Of a DNA stretch of 64,000 nt, positions 17,230 to 26,900 are shown one piece after another; the stretch's first letter is position 1; each line of letters opens with the position of its first letter. The notes beneath the pieces are model-generated. The model was not told where the DNA came from, did not search any database, and saw only the letters and a list, made by a program, of their open reading frames with translations. Both the position numbers and the translations under genes were made by a program. The stretch is from Pseudomonas citri (GTDB lineage: Bacteria > Pseudomonadota > Gammaproteobacteria > Pseudomonadales > Pseudomonadaceae), in assembly GCF_025336485.1 (NCBI RefSeq), contig NZ_JAODAB010000005.1, positions 286,743 through 350,742 of the forward strand, given 5' to 3'.

Positions 17230-17973
17230 TCAGGCATTGGCCGGACGGGTCACGGCCACGCGTTCGACTGCGAAAGCCGGTCGGTACAGGATGAAGTAAT
17301 AACACCCCAGGCAAATCAGCCAACAGAACACCGCCGTCCATACGTTGTGGGAAAAGAAATGCGCCCCTTGCATCATCCGCCCCAGGGAAAACACCGTTCC
17401 CAACGTGAACGCGAAGACCAAGGCCCGACGGGCCAGGCGTGGGCGCCGGTCGCGCAGGACGAAGAACAGCGCGAACAACGTGAACCCGGTGGCGGCGTGA
17501 CCACCGGGCCAGCAGCGGCCGGGTTTGTCGGTGGCCGGACGCGGGCTCAGCAGTTCACTGTAGGTTTCCTTGCCGCCGAACTCCTTCAGGCTCCACGGGC
17601 ACTGCACCGCCGTTACCGCTTTCATCGGGGTGACAAAGGACGTTGCCAGCCCCAGCGATAGCACCAGGCACCCCAGTTCGCGCTTGAAGGGTTTTAAGCG
17701 GGTGACGAAAAAGCTACTGATGAAACCGACAATGGCCAACACCGAAAAGGCGATCACCAATTGCTTCGCCCGGTCGTGGAGGATGTTCTCCAGAAAGTAA
17801 CTGTGATGGCCGATGAAGCCGCCAGCGGCGGGGTCATAGAACATTCGGGCCAGGACCATGTCCAGGTCGGTCCATTCCAGCAAAACCAGAACGAGCGCCA
17901 CAAGGGCGGGAATCCCGAGGCATAGCCAGAGGTTCAGCGGGCGAGGGCTGGAGCGTACAACACTTGATGACAT
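17230..17973 (-). CDS. PAP2-family membrane phosphatase
   Basis: 247 residues with about six membrane helices. The PAP2 acid phosphatase signature is split as expected: KAVTAVQCPW... (an unusual motif 1), PGGHAATGFTLFALFF (motif 2, S/G-G-H) and SLGRMMQGAHFFSHNVWTA (motif 3 with R-x5-H-x3-H/D-like spacing). Such enzymes remove or exchange phosphate on lipids such as undecaprenyl-pyrophosphate or lipid A. It lies 52 bases downstream of an LTA-synthase-like transferase on the same strand, so the pair is probably one operon for envelope modification, next to colRS. Confidence 0.85.
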   Translation of the reverse strand: MSSSVVRSSPRPLNLWLCLGIPALVALVLVLLEWTDLDMVLARMFYDPAAGGFIGHHSYFLENILHDRAKQLVIAFSVLAIVGFISSFFVTRLKPFKRELGCLVLSLGLATSFVTPMKAVTAVQCPWSLKEFGGKETYSELLSPRPATDKPGRCWPGGHAATGFTLFALFFVLRDRRPRLARRALVFAFTLGTVFSLGRMMQGAHFFSHNVWTAVFCWLICLGCYYFILYRPAFAVERVAVTRPANA

Positions 17974-18025
17974 GACAGGTCCTGGACAAAAACTCGCCCC
18001 AGGGCATCAGCCTGGGGCGGTTCGG

Positions 18026-19975
18026 TTAACGTTCGCTGACTTGGTCGACACCCTCCTTGGGTGCTTTCCAACCAAGCAGCTGTTGCTTGAAGCCATAACT
18101 GGCGGTTTGGTAATACGAAATGGTGCGGCGGATCAACGAATCGTCGCGGGTAACCCGGGATTCGCGACTTTCGGTCAGCGCATCGTCATGGCGCCGCAAG
18201 CCTTGGCGAGGACTGAGGATCGCCAGGTCCTTGCCATCGAACAGGCCCAGATGCTGGTAGTTGCCGACAACGACACGGGGTGGCAGCGGGTTGTCCTTCA
18301 ACAGGTCGCGCCCGAAGAACGTCGATTGGTAATCCAGGTTCAGCAAGCCGAGCAAGGTGGGCGCCAGGTCGATCTGGCTGGCGAGTTGGGCGTTTTCTCG
18401 CGGCTCGATCAGCTTCGGCGCATAGATGAACAGCGGGATCTGATAATTGCTGATTGGCAGGTCTTCCTTGCCGGCGCTGCCGGCCGTGTGGTCGGCGACG
18501 AAGACGAAAATCGTGTTATCGAACCACGGTTTTTGCCGGGCCCGCTCCAGAAACTGACCAATGGCATAGTCGGTGTACTTCACTGCTCCATCCCGGCCAT
18601 TGCCGGACTTGATGTCGATCCGGTCGTCTGGATACGTATAGGGACGATGGTTGGAGGTGGTCATCAATTGCAGCAGGAAGGGCTGCTGCTTGGTGTAGTT
18701 GGCATCGGCCAGTTTCAACGTTTGCTTGTACAGGTCTTCATCGGCCATGCCCCAGGCGTTCTTGAAGTGGATCTCGGATTCGTCGACGCTGCTTTGGTCG
18801 ACCACGCGATAGCCATTGCCGCTGAAGAAGGCGTTCATGTTATCGAAGTAGCCGCGTCCGCCGTAGACGAACACGCTGTCATAGCCGACCGAGCTCAATT
18901 GCTGGCCCAGGCTGGCGAAGCCGCTTTCCCGACCGATGCGCTTGACGATCGAACGGCCCGGGGTTGGCGGGATCGCCAGGGTGATGGCTTCCAGGCCACG
19001 GTCGGTGCGGGTGCCGGTGGCGTAGAAATTATTGAAGTACAGGCTCTGTTTGCGCAAGGTATCCAGATTGGGCGTCAGGTTGCGCGTGTCACCGTTGCTG
19101 CCCATGTATTTGGCACTGAAGCTTTCGATGGTCACCAGCACGATGTTGGGCTTACGAACCTGGCCTGGGTTATCGATCATGCGCCGGATATCTTGCGGGT
19201 CTTCACCGATGAAACGGCTGGACGGTTCGTTGAGTTCCGCGCGGATCTGCCGGGCCACAGCCTCAGGGGGCAGGTTGCCGTAGAACTGACCGTAGTCCAG
19301 CTCGTTGTTACGGAACGCGGCGAAGAACTGATAAGGGCCGTTGCTCGCCAGTTCGTTCTGATAGACGTTGCCGCCTTGGGTGCGCGGTGCGTCCTGGCTG
19401 AGCAACTGCAGGCTCAGGCCCGCGACGGCCAGCAGGCCCAGCGCATTGAACAGGCGCCCCCGTCCGGACGGCAACGGCGCTGCCAGCGCGGCATCGAACG
19501 GTTTGCGCAGGGCCAGGCTCACACCCATTGCCAGCACGGCAAAAGTCGTCAGCAGGGTGCCGATCGGGTACGACTCCAGCACGTTGTTGAGCACTTCATC
19601 CGAGTACACCAGGTAGTCGACGGCAATGAAGTTGAAGCGCACGCCAAACTCATCCCAGAACAACCATTCGGCGACCGCGGTGAAGAGCATGGCGTACACG
19701 CTGAAGGTCAGCAGTGTGCGAAGAAACCAGCGGTGACCACGCCGGTGCCATAAGGCCGGCGGACATAGCAACAAGTACAGGCCCATCGGCAAGATCGCAT
19801 AGGCGAGGAAACCCAAGTCATACAGCAGGCCAATACCGAACAGGCTAAATGCACCGCCACCGGCCTCATCCAGATGAGTCAGCAACAAGATTGTCCGGGT
19901 CAACAAGAACACCACCAGCCAGGTGCCGCTGACCAACAGCAGAAAGCGCATGGGCGCCGTTTTTATAAAGTCCAT
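18026..19975 (-). CDS. LTA-synthase family (sulfatase-fold) membrane phosphotransferase
   Basis: 649 residues with five N-terminal membrane helices (to about residue 190) followed by a large periplasmic alkaline-phosphatase/sulfatase-fold domain. Landmarks are NIVLVTIESFSAKYMG (metal-binding Glu), YATGTRTDRGLEA (nucleophile Thr region), TSNHRPYTYP and FVADHTAGSAGKEDLPISNY. These match LtaS/OpgB-type phosphoglycerol transferases; Gram-negative members decorate periplasmic glucans or the envelope with phosphoglycerol or phosphoethanolamine. The exact donor and acceptor are unknown. The following PAP2 gene and the divergent colRS genes suggest a ColR-linked lipid-modification operon. Confidence 0.88.
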   Translation of the reverse strand: MDFIKTAPMRFLLLVSGTWLVVFLLTRTILLLTHLDEAGGGAFSLFGIGLLYDLGFLAYAILPMGLYLLLCPPALWHRRGHRWFLRTLLTFSVYAMLFTAVAEWLFWDEFGVRFNFIAVDYLVYSDEVLNNVLESYPIGTLLTTFAVLAMGVSLALRKPFDAALAAPLPSGRGRLFNALGLLAVAGLSLQLLSQDAPRTQGGNVYQNELASNGPYQFFAAFRNNELDYGQFYGNLPPEAVARQIRAELNEPSSRFIGEDPQDIRRMIDNPGQVRKPNIVLVTIESFSAKYMGSNGDTRNLTPNLDTLRKQSLYFNNFYATGTRTDRGLEAITLAIPPTPGRSIVKRIGRESGFASLGQQLSSVGYDSVFVYGGRGYFDNMNAFFSGNGYRVVDQSSVDESEIHFKNAWGMADEDLYKQTLKLADANYTKQQPFLLQLMTTSNHRPYTYPDDRIDIKSGNGRDGAVKYTDYAIGQFLERARQKPWFDNTIFVFVADHTAGSAGKEDLPISNYQIPLFIYAPKLIEPRENAQLASQIDLAPTLLGLLNLDYQSTFFGRDLLKDNPLPPRVVVGNYQHLGLFDGKDLAILSPRQGLRRHDDALTESRESRVTRDDSLIRRTISYYQTASYGFKQQLLGWKAPKEGVDQVSER

Positions 19976-20051
19976 TTACTACTTTCCTTATATTTCAATC
20001 CGATAGCGCGAAAGTGTTGCTACTTCACTGTAGTCAGGTTGTGAATCGATA

Positions 20052-20059
20052 GTGAAAAA
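20052..20059 (-). promoter_or_regulatory. ColR-type core site in the colR / LTA-synthase intergenic region
   Basis: On the minus strand this reads TTTTTCAC, the invariant half of the ColR recognition sequence I recall from P. putida. It lies about 80 bases upstream of the LTA-synthase-like gene and 130 bases before colR. The degenerate left half of the published motif matches only partly. Confidence 0.45.
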
Positions 20060-20185
20060 CTCATTAAACGAGGTATGGGGCCACGTCATTGTTTCGGCGT
20101 CGCTTGCAGCCCTAGCCCTGAATCGGTATAGGCCGTAAGCTGCGCGGGCCACGACGGCCGTTCACCGTGTACGCAGGAGGTGCCC

Positions 20186-20869
20186 ATGCGCATTCTATTG
20201 GTTGAAGACAACCGTGACATTCTGGCCAACCTGGCCGATTACCTGGGGCTCAAGGGGTATACCGTCGATTGTGCCCAGGACGGTTTGTCGGGGTTGCACC
20301 TGGCCGCGACCGAACACTACGACCTGATCGTGCTGGACATCATGCTCCCGGGTATCGATGGCTACACCTTGTGCAAGCGCCTGCGCGAAGACGCCCGGCG
20401 GGATACGCCGGTGATCATGCTCACCGCCCGGGATCAACTGGACGATCGCCTGCAAGGCTTCAAGTCCGGTGCCGACGATTACCTGATCAAGCCTTTTGCC
20501 CTGTCGGAGCTGGCGGCGCGGATCGAAGCGGTCATGCGTCGGGCCCAGGGCGGCGGTCGACGTGCCTTGCAGGTCGGCGACCTGAGTTACGACCTCGACA
20601 CCCTGGAAGTGACCCGTGATGGCAAGCTGCTCAAACTCAATCCGGTGGGCCTGAAGTTGCTGGCGGTACTGATGCAGAAAAGCCCCCACGTGCTGCGCCG
20701 GGAGATCCTCGAGGAAGCCTTGTGGGGCGATGATTGCCCGGACAGCGACAGCCTGCGCAGCCATGTCCATCAACTGCGCCAAGTGATCGACAAACCGTTC
20801 GACAAGCCGTTGCTGCACACCGTGCACGGTGTGGGTTATCGCTTGGCCGAGGGACGCGATGGAGTTTAA
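20186..20869 (+). CDS. colR: Response regulator ColR
   Basis: 227 residues of the OmpR class. The receiver domain has the acidic pocket in LLVEDNRDI, the phospho-acceptor Asp in LIVLDIMLPGIDGY and the conserved Lys in DDYLIKPF. The C-terminal winged helix includes LKLNPVGLKLLAVLMQKSPH and HVHQLRQVIDKPF...VHGVGYRL. The ATG at 20186 is used because GCAGGAGG lies five bases upstream; a GTG at 20180 falls inside that site. ColR controls membrane integrity and metal tolerance genes. The gene overlaps colS by 11 bases. Confidence 0.95.
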   Translation: MRILLVEDNRDILANLADYLGLKGYTVDCAQDGLSGLHLAATEHYDLIVLDIMLPGIDGYTLCKRLREDARRDTPVIMLTARDQLDDRLQGFKSGADDYLIKPFALSELAARIEAVMRRAQGGGRRALQVGDLSYDLDTLEVTRDGKLLKLNPVGLKLLAVLMQKSPHVLRREILEEALWGDDCPDSDSLRSHVHQLRQVIDKPFDKPLLHTVHGVGYRLAEGRDGV

Positions 20870-22148
20870 GCAGAGCCTTGCCCAACGGATCATCATCGCC
20901 TTTGCACTGATGAGTGCGCTGGTGGCCGGGGCGTTCGCCCTGGGCATCGTGGCGACGGTGCACCTGGTGGAGGAGAAACTGATCTCCGCCGGGCTGGGTG
21001 GCGACCTGCAACGCTTGCTGCTGATGGACAGCGTTTCGGACTGGAACCATCGGCCGGAACCCGACCAGCTGTTTTATTTCAGCGGCGGCCCGGGTGACTT
21101 CGAGTTGCCCAAGGACCTGCGCCATCTGGAGCGTGGTTTCCACGAGGTATTTCGCGAGCAGTTGTCTTATCACGCCATGGTCGAGATCGTCGACGGCCGG
21201 CGCTATGTGCTCTTGCAGGACCAGAGTGACTTCGAAGAACGCGAACGTGTGCTGTTCGCCGTGGTGCTGGTGGGCTTCGTGCTCAGCCTGGCGCTGGCGG
21301 TGTTCCTGGGTTGGGTCCTGGCACGTCGGGTGATGGCCCCGGTGGTGCGCCTGGCCCGGCAAGTGCGTCATCGTGACCAGCTCCTCGGGCTCGCCCCGCC
21401 GCTGGCTCCGGATTATGCCGCCGATGAGGTGGGTGAGTTGGCGGTGGCGTTCGATGCGACGCTGGGGCGCTTGCGCCAGGCGTTGACCCGTGAACGTTTG
21501 TTTACCAGCGACGTGAGCCATGAATTGCGCACCCCATTGATGGTCCTGGCGACTTCTTGCGAATTGCTGCTGGAAAACCCGGCGCTGGACCCGCGTGGGC
21601 GTTCCCAGGTTGAGCGCATCAACCGGGCCGTTGAAGAGATGCGCGAACTGGTACAGACCTTCCTGATGCTCGCCAGGGCCCAGCGCGATGATAACGGCAT
21701 GGCGCCTCGACTGACGTTGGGCCAAGTGGCTGAAAACCTGCTCGGGATGTGGCGCGCGCCCATCGAGACCAAAGGCCTGACATTGATTTTCGAACCGGGT
21801 CAAACCGCTGATACACCGTATAACGCGACGTTCCTGACGGCGGTGATGGGCAACCTGCTGCGCAACGCCTTGCACTACACCGACCAGGGCTTTATCCGTC
21901 TGTCGCTGACAGACAGTGGATTCGTGGTCGAGGACAGCGGCGTGGGCATCCCTGAAGAGAAGCGTGAGGCCATGTTCGAGCCGTTCGTGCGTGGTAACGA
22001 AAAGCGCGGCGAAGGGCTGGGGCTGGGGCTGTCGCTGGTGCAGCGGATCTGCGAAAACCAGGGCTGGACGGTAAGCCTGAGCACGATGGAGCCCAACGGT
22101 TGTCGTTTTGAGGTTGAGCTGAATCCTGAGGGCTTGGAAAAATCCTGA
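20859..22148 (+). CDS. colS: Sensor histidine kinase ColS
   Basis: 429 residues. Membrane helices lie at about 11-33 and 131-155, enclosing a periplasmic loop of about 95 residues. H35, E38, E96 and the pair E126-x-x-E129 are all present; these are the positions I remember as important for zinc/iron sensing in P. putida ColS. The kinase core has FTSDVSHELRTPL (phospho-His), an N-box (MGNLLRNALHYT), EDSGVGIPEE and GEGLGLGLSLV. Translation starts inside colR, implying coupling. The sensor signals excess zinc or iron to ColR. Confidence 0.95.
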   Translation: MEFKQSLAQRIIIAFALMSALVAGAFALGIVATVHLVEEKLISAGLGGDLQRLLLMDSVSDWNHRPEPDQLFYFSGGPGDFELPKDLRHLERGFHEVFREQLSYHAMVEIVDGRRYVLLQDQSDFEERERVLFAVVLVGFVLSLALAVFLGWVLARRVMAPVVRLARQVRHRDQLLGLAPPLAPDYAADEVGELAVAFDATLGRLRQALTRERLFTSDVSHELRTPLMVLATSCELLLENPALDPRGRSQVERINRAVEEMRELVQTFLMLARAQRDDNGMAPRLTLGQVAENLLGMWRAPIETKGLTLIFEPGQTADTPYNATFLTAVMGNLLRNALHYTDQGFIRLSLTDSGFVVEDSGVGIPEEKREAMFEPFVRGNEKRGEGLGLGLSLVQRICENQGWTVSLSTMEPNGCRFEVELNPEGLEKS

Positions 22149-22237
22149 AATATTTGCTTTGTTTGTGTGACAAAGTTTTCACAAATAGATGACATGCCAC
22201 TTCATAAGGTGGGGCTGATCAGAATTGGAGCCCCACA

Positions 22238-22906
22238 ATGTCTAAACCCGTCAAGCTCGATTTTTCCGAAAAATATGACGAGCAGCATGCCAAGCGGTAC
22301 TTCCACAAGCACCGCAACGGCCTGAGTCGTCGCCTGTCCAACCTGCGAGACCAGCAATTGGCCCGCCGCGCATTGGCGCTGGTCGGTGATCCGGGCCTGG
22401 TGCTGGACCTGCCCTGCGGTGCCGGGCGTTTCTGGTCCATGCTGGCCGAAAAGCCGAACCGGGTCATCATCGGGGCGGACAATTCCGAAGCCATGATCCA
22501 GACCGCGTTGCAATCGCAACCCGCCGATGTCGTAAAACGGGTACAACCCTTGCACACTTCTGCGTTCGACATTGCCTTGCCCGATAACGCCGTCGACAGC
22601 ATTTTTTGCATGCGTTTGTTGCATCACATAGGCGAACCCGCGCACCGACTGGCGATCCTGAAGGAATTCGAACGGGTCAGCCGTGACAGTGTGATCGTTT
22701 CATTGTGGGTCGATGGCAATTTCAAGGCCTGGAAACGCAAGCGCACGGAGCGCACCCGGGGTCATCAAAAGTATCAGAATCGATTTGTGTTACCGGTCGC
22801 CACAGTAGAAGAGGAGTTCCGGCAGGCTGGGTTCCGCATTCAGGAACGACTGGATTTCCTGCCGCTCTATGCCATGTGGCGAGTTTATGTATTGCGCAAG
22901 AGGTAA
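22238..22906 (+). CDS. warA: Class I SAM-dependent methyltransferase, WarA-like
   Basis: 222 residues. The SAM-binding motif I is LVLDLPCGAGRFWSMLA (about residues 51-67), followed by IIGADNSEAMI and the later CMRLLHHIGEPAHRLAIL. The position directly after colS and before an inaA-like kinase gene is that of P. aeruginosa PA4379 (warA), reported to influence lipopolysaccharide through a partner core kinase. The methyl acceptor is not known. The 90-base gap after colS contains TTTGTG-N12-CACAAA (22162-22185), whose right arm GTTTTCAC resembles the ColR core, so an additional ColR promoter is plausible. Confidence 0.85.
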   Translation: MSKPVKLDFSEKYDEQHAKRYFHKHRNGLSRRLSNLRDQQLARRALALVGDPGLVLDLPCGAGRFWSMLAEKPNRVIIGADNSEAMIQTALQSQPADVVKRVQPLHTSAFDIALPDNAVDSIFCMRLLHHIGEPAHRLAILKEFERVSRDSVIVSLWVDGNFKAWKRKRTERTRGHQKYQNRFVLPVATVEEEFRQAGFRIQERLDFLPLYAMWRVYVLRKR

Positions 22907-22910
22907 CAGC

Positions 22911-23621
22911 ATGGTTGTGCAGGTAGCCGAAACATCGGGAATTTCCCAAGACAGCTTCGAACACTTCTGGAGCCTGCGGGGTGAATGGGTGGAAGAGCCG
23001 AATGTGCGTCGCGGTGGCGAAAGCGGCGTACAACGGATCACCGGAAGACATGGCGAACTGCTTTATGCCAAGCGTCAGACGGGACATATTTATCGGAGTG
23101 CGCTGCACCCGTTCGGTCGACCCACCGTGTTGCGTGAGCAAGACGCACTCGTGGCGCTGACCCGACTCGATGTCCACGTCCCCCGGCTGGTTTTCTGCGG
23201 CGCACAACGAGACCCGGTTCACCAGTGGCGCGCGCTGCTGGTGACCCAGGCGCTTGAAGGTTTCGAGGAAATCGAGCATTGGTATGCCGGCGGCGGACGC
23301 GAACGCCATGGTGAAGCAGTGCATGACCAACTCCTCCAGGCATTGGCCGAGAACCTGGCGCGCATGCACAGGGGGCGTTGGCAACATGGCTGCCTCTACA
23401 TCAAGCATGTGTTCGTGCGGGTGACCGGAGAAGGCGCGATGGCCAAGGTCGAAGTGGCGTTGCTGGATTTCGAGAAGTGTCGCCAGCGGCTGACCGCCCG
23501 GCGTGCGGCCTCCCATGACATGAAGCAACTGCGGCGCCATTCGTCGTTCAGCGACGTTGATTGGAAGAAACTCGTCTATTTTCATGAGACGGCGTTTGGC
23601 AGCGCTATCAAAGGTTTGTAG
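22911..23621 (+). CDS. inaA: InaA-like lipopolysaccharide kinase-family protein
   Basis: 236 residues of the Kdo/WaaP-like (InaA) kinase family. The ATP-site lysine region is LLYAKRQTGHIYR, and the catalytic loop is the variant LARMHRGRWQHGCLYIKHVFV, in which an HGC/LYxKH pattern replaces HRD-N. The metal-binding aspartate is in ALLDFEKCRQR. The protein should act at the inner face of the membrane, probably on core sugars of lipopolysaccharide. The start at 22911 lies four bases after the methyltransferase stop. It follows colRS and warA as in P. aeruginosa PA4378. Confidence 0.88.
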   Translation: MVVQVAETSGISQDSFEHFWSLRGEWVEEPNVRRGGESGVQRITGRHGELLYAKRQTGHIYRSALHPFGRPTVLREQDALVALTRLDVHVPRLVFCGAQRDPVHQWRALLVTQALEGFEEIEHWYAGGGRERHGEAVHDQLLQALAENLARMHRGRWQHGCLYIKHVFVRVTGEGAMAKVEVALLDFEKCRQRLTARRAASHDMKQLRRHSSFSDVDWKKLVYFHETAFGSAIKGL

Positions 23622-23623
23622 CG

Positions 23624-23851
23624 ATGAAACTAGAAATTGCTAGAGGTTTGTTTTTAGCGGGAGCCCTGGCAGTTGCATCGATGGCGGTGGCTGTGTGGGA
23701 GCAGCCACGCTCGCAGATCCTCGGTGTTTCCAGTACGGACGAACATTGTCCTTTGCCCCATGTGGCCAAGGCCAGTGAAGCGGTTCGACCGGATAACGAC
23801 CTGTTGCTGCTCATGTTCAGCCTTTCCCAGGGGATGAGGCCGCAGAGTTGA
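23624..23851 (+). CDS. Small secreted or membrane-anchored protein, PA4377-like
   Basis: 75 residues with an N-terminal hydrophobic segment (ARGLFLAGALAVASMAVAVW) that is a signal peptide or anchor, and a short hydrophilic remainder containing one cysteine (EHCPLPH). No family was recognised. The ATG lies just after the inaA stop, so the gene ends the colR-colS-warA-inaA run. The fifth gene of that run in P. aeruginosa (PA4377) is likewise a small hypothetical protein. Confidence 0.7.
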   Translation: MKLEIARGLFLAGALAVASMAVAVWEQPRSQILGVSSTDEHCPLPHVAKASEAVRPDNDLLLLMFSLSQGMRPQS

Positions 23852-23865
23852 ATGTCAGAAGCAAA

Positions 23866-23899
23866 ACAAAGGCCTCGCACATGCGAGGCCTTTGTTTTT
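23866..23899. terminator. Bidirectional Rho-independent terminator
   Basis: A 14-bp perfect stem, ACAAAGGCCTCGCA (23866-23879) with TGCGAGGCCTTTGT (23882-23895), and a T-run to the right. It separates the col block from the convergent RND pump gene. Confidence 0.9.
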
Positions 23900-23909
23900 C
23901 CAAACACCC

Positions 23910-26900
23910 TCAGGCTTTGTCCGGCCTGGCCAGCATCGTGTAGATGCAAGGCAGCACGAACAACGTGAACAGCGTGCCAATCGACATGCCCGTGGCGATT
24001 ACCGTGCCGATGTCGAAGCGGCTCACCGCGCCTGCACCGGTGGCGAAAATCAGGGGCACCATGCCGAACACCATCGCCGCGGTGGTCATCAACACCGGTC
24101 GCAGGCGAATCGAGGCGGCTTGTTCCACGGCTTCGCGCGGCGTCAGGCCCTGTTCCTTACGTAACTGGTTGGCGAACTCGACGATCAGGATCCCGTGCTT
24201 GCTGATCAGGCCGATCAGCGTCACCAGCCCTACCTGGGTGTAGATGTTCATGCTTGACCAACCGAGGAACAGCGGGATCAATGCGCCGCAGATGGACAAT
24301 GGCACTGTCACCAGGATCACCAACGGGTCCCGGAAGCTTTCGAATTGAGCCGCCAGTACCAGGAAGATGATCGCCAGCGCCAGGGCGAAGGTCACCCACA
24401 GCGCACTGCCTTCCTGAACGAACTGACGCGACGCGCCGGCGTAATCGAAGGCGAACCCTACCGGTGCTTCTTCACGGGCAATCTGGCGGACAGTCTCGAT
24501 CGCCTCGCCCATGCTTACGGTGGGAAAGCCCGAGATCGTCACCGCGTTGAGTTGCTGGAACTGGTTCAGTTGCCGCGGCCGCGCCCGGTCGCTGACCTTG
24601 ATCAAGGTCGACAGTGGTAGCGATTCGCCCTTGGTGTTTTTCACGTAGTAGTTGTTCAACCAGTCGGGGTTGTCCCGGAACGGCCGTTCAACCTGGGCAA
24701 TGACCTTGTAGCTGCGTCCCTCGAGGGTGAAGCGGTTGATCTCGGATTCACCTAGCAGGGTTGCCAGGGTGCCGCCCAGGTCTTGCATCGAAACGCCCAT
24801 CTGGGCGGCCTTGGCGCGATCGATATCCACCACGACTTCGGGTTTGTCGAAGGCCAGGTCGATGTCCATGAAGGCGAATTTTCCGGATTCCAACGCGCGC
24901 TTCTTGACCCGCTCGGCGATCTCCAGCAGCGTCGCATAGTCCTTCGGTGCGTTGATGACAAACGCGAATGGCAAACCTTCGCCAGTGCCCGGCAGCGAGG
25001 GCAGGTTGAAGCCGAAGATCTGCAGGCCGGGAATGCTCTCCAGCTTGCCCTGGACCTCGGGCAGGATTTCCATCTGGGTGCGGCTGCGTTCGTTCCAGGG
25101 CTTGAGCAAAAAGCCGCCGATGCCCGACTGCACGCCGTTGTAGCCGTTGATCTGGAAGGAGGAGTAGTACTCCGGGAACTCCTTGAAGATGGTAAGGAAA
25201 TGATCGGTGTAGGCGTTCAGGTAGTCGAGGTTGGTCGTCTTCGGGGCGTTGGCCATCATGAAGATGATGCCCTGGTCCTCATCGGGGGCCAGTTCGGACT
25301 TGGTGAACATGATCAGCACCGGAATCAGCAGCAGTACGATCACGGCAAACACCAGCACCACCGGCCGGGTGTTGAGGGTGCCGTGGAGCAGGCGCTGGTA
25401 ACGGGTCTTCAAGCGCTCGAAGACCACGTCCAGTCGATGGGCGAGCCCTGAGGGATTCTCATCGTGGCGCAGGAGCATGGCGCACATCATGGGCGAGAGG
25501 GTCAGGGCAACGATCCCGGAGATCACCACCGCGCCCGCCAGCGTTAATGCGAACTCCTTGAACAACGCTCCCGTCAGCCCCTCGAGCAGGCCGATCGGCG
25601 CGTACACCGCCGCCAGGGTGATGGTCATCGAGACCACCGGCATGGCAATTTCCCGGGCACCTTCTATCGCGGCCTCGAGCGGGCTCTTGCCTTCCTCGAT
25701 GTGTCGATGAATGTTCTCCACCACCACGATGGCATCGTCCACCACCAGGCCGATGGCGAGCACCATCGCCAGCAGTGTCAGGAGGTTCATCGAATACCCC
25801 ATCAACTGCATGAAGAACATCACGCCGATCATCGACAGCGGGATGGTGACCACCGGGATGACCACCGAGCGCAGGGCGCCGAGGAACAGGAACACCACCA
25901 CGATGACGATCAGCACCGCCTCGAACAGGGTTTTCACCACCTCGTCGATGGAGGCCTGGATGAACAGGGTGGCGTCATAGGCGATCTCGGCCTTGAGGTT
26001 GGCCGGGAGCTGGGCCTCCATGTCCGGCATGATCTTGCGCACTTCCTTGATCACATCCAACGGGTTCGCGCCCGGATTGGCCTTGATCCCGATGTACACC
26101 GAGGGCGTGCCGCCGAAGGAACTGATGGTGTCGTAGTTCTCCGCGCCCATTTCCACCCGGGCCACGTCGCGCAGCAACACGCGGCTGTCGCCGTCGGTCT
26201 TGAGCGGGATCGCGGCGAAGGCCTCGGCGGATTTGAGTTCGGTGTTGGCGTTGATGCTGGTGACCACATACTCGCCTTTCACTTCACCCGCAGCGGAGAG
26301 GAAGTTGTGCTGGCGCACGGCATCGGTCACGTCGGCGGCGCTCAGGCCGAAACCGGCGAGCTTGACCGGGTCCAGCCACAGGCGCATGGCGAAGACCTGG
26401 TTACCGAGAATCTCCGCCTCGGCCATGCCTGGCAGGGTCGCCAGTTTGGGCTGGATCACCCGTGACAGGTAGTCGGTGATCTGCGGGTTGCTCAGCTCCT
26501 TGCTGAAGAAGCTGATGTACATCAGCGCCGAGGCATCGGCGGCCTCGCGGCTGAGCACCGGGTCCTCGGCGTCCTGGGGCAACTGGTTCTTGACCTCGTT
26601 GGCCTTGGCCAGCAGTTCGGTAAAGAGCCGGTCGCTGTTGGAGCCGATGCGGGCATAGACCGAGATCACCGAGAAGTTCTGGCGACTGACGGAGGTCATG
26701 TAGTCGATGCCCTCGGCGCTGGCCAGGCTCTGCTGCATCGGTTGGGTGATGTAGCTCTGGATGGTCTCGGCGTTGGCTCCGGGGTAGGCGGTGGTCACCG
26801 TGATCAGGGCGTTTTCCATCTGCGGATACTGACGCAGGGGCAACTTGTTCCAGGCCTGGAAGCCCAGCAGCACGATCAGCAGGCTGACCACGGTGGCGAG

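Noticed and set aside
17858..19753. A 631-codon plus-strand frame opposite the LTA-synthase-like gene
   Set aside because: It is antisense to a clear membrane transferase and has no ribosome site or domain.
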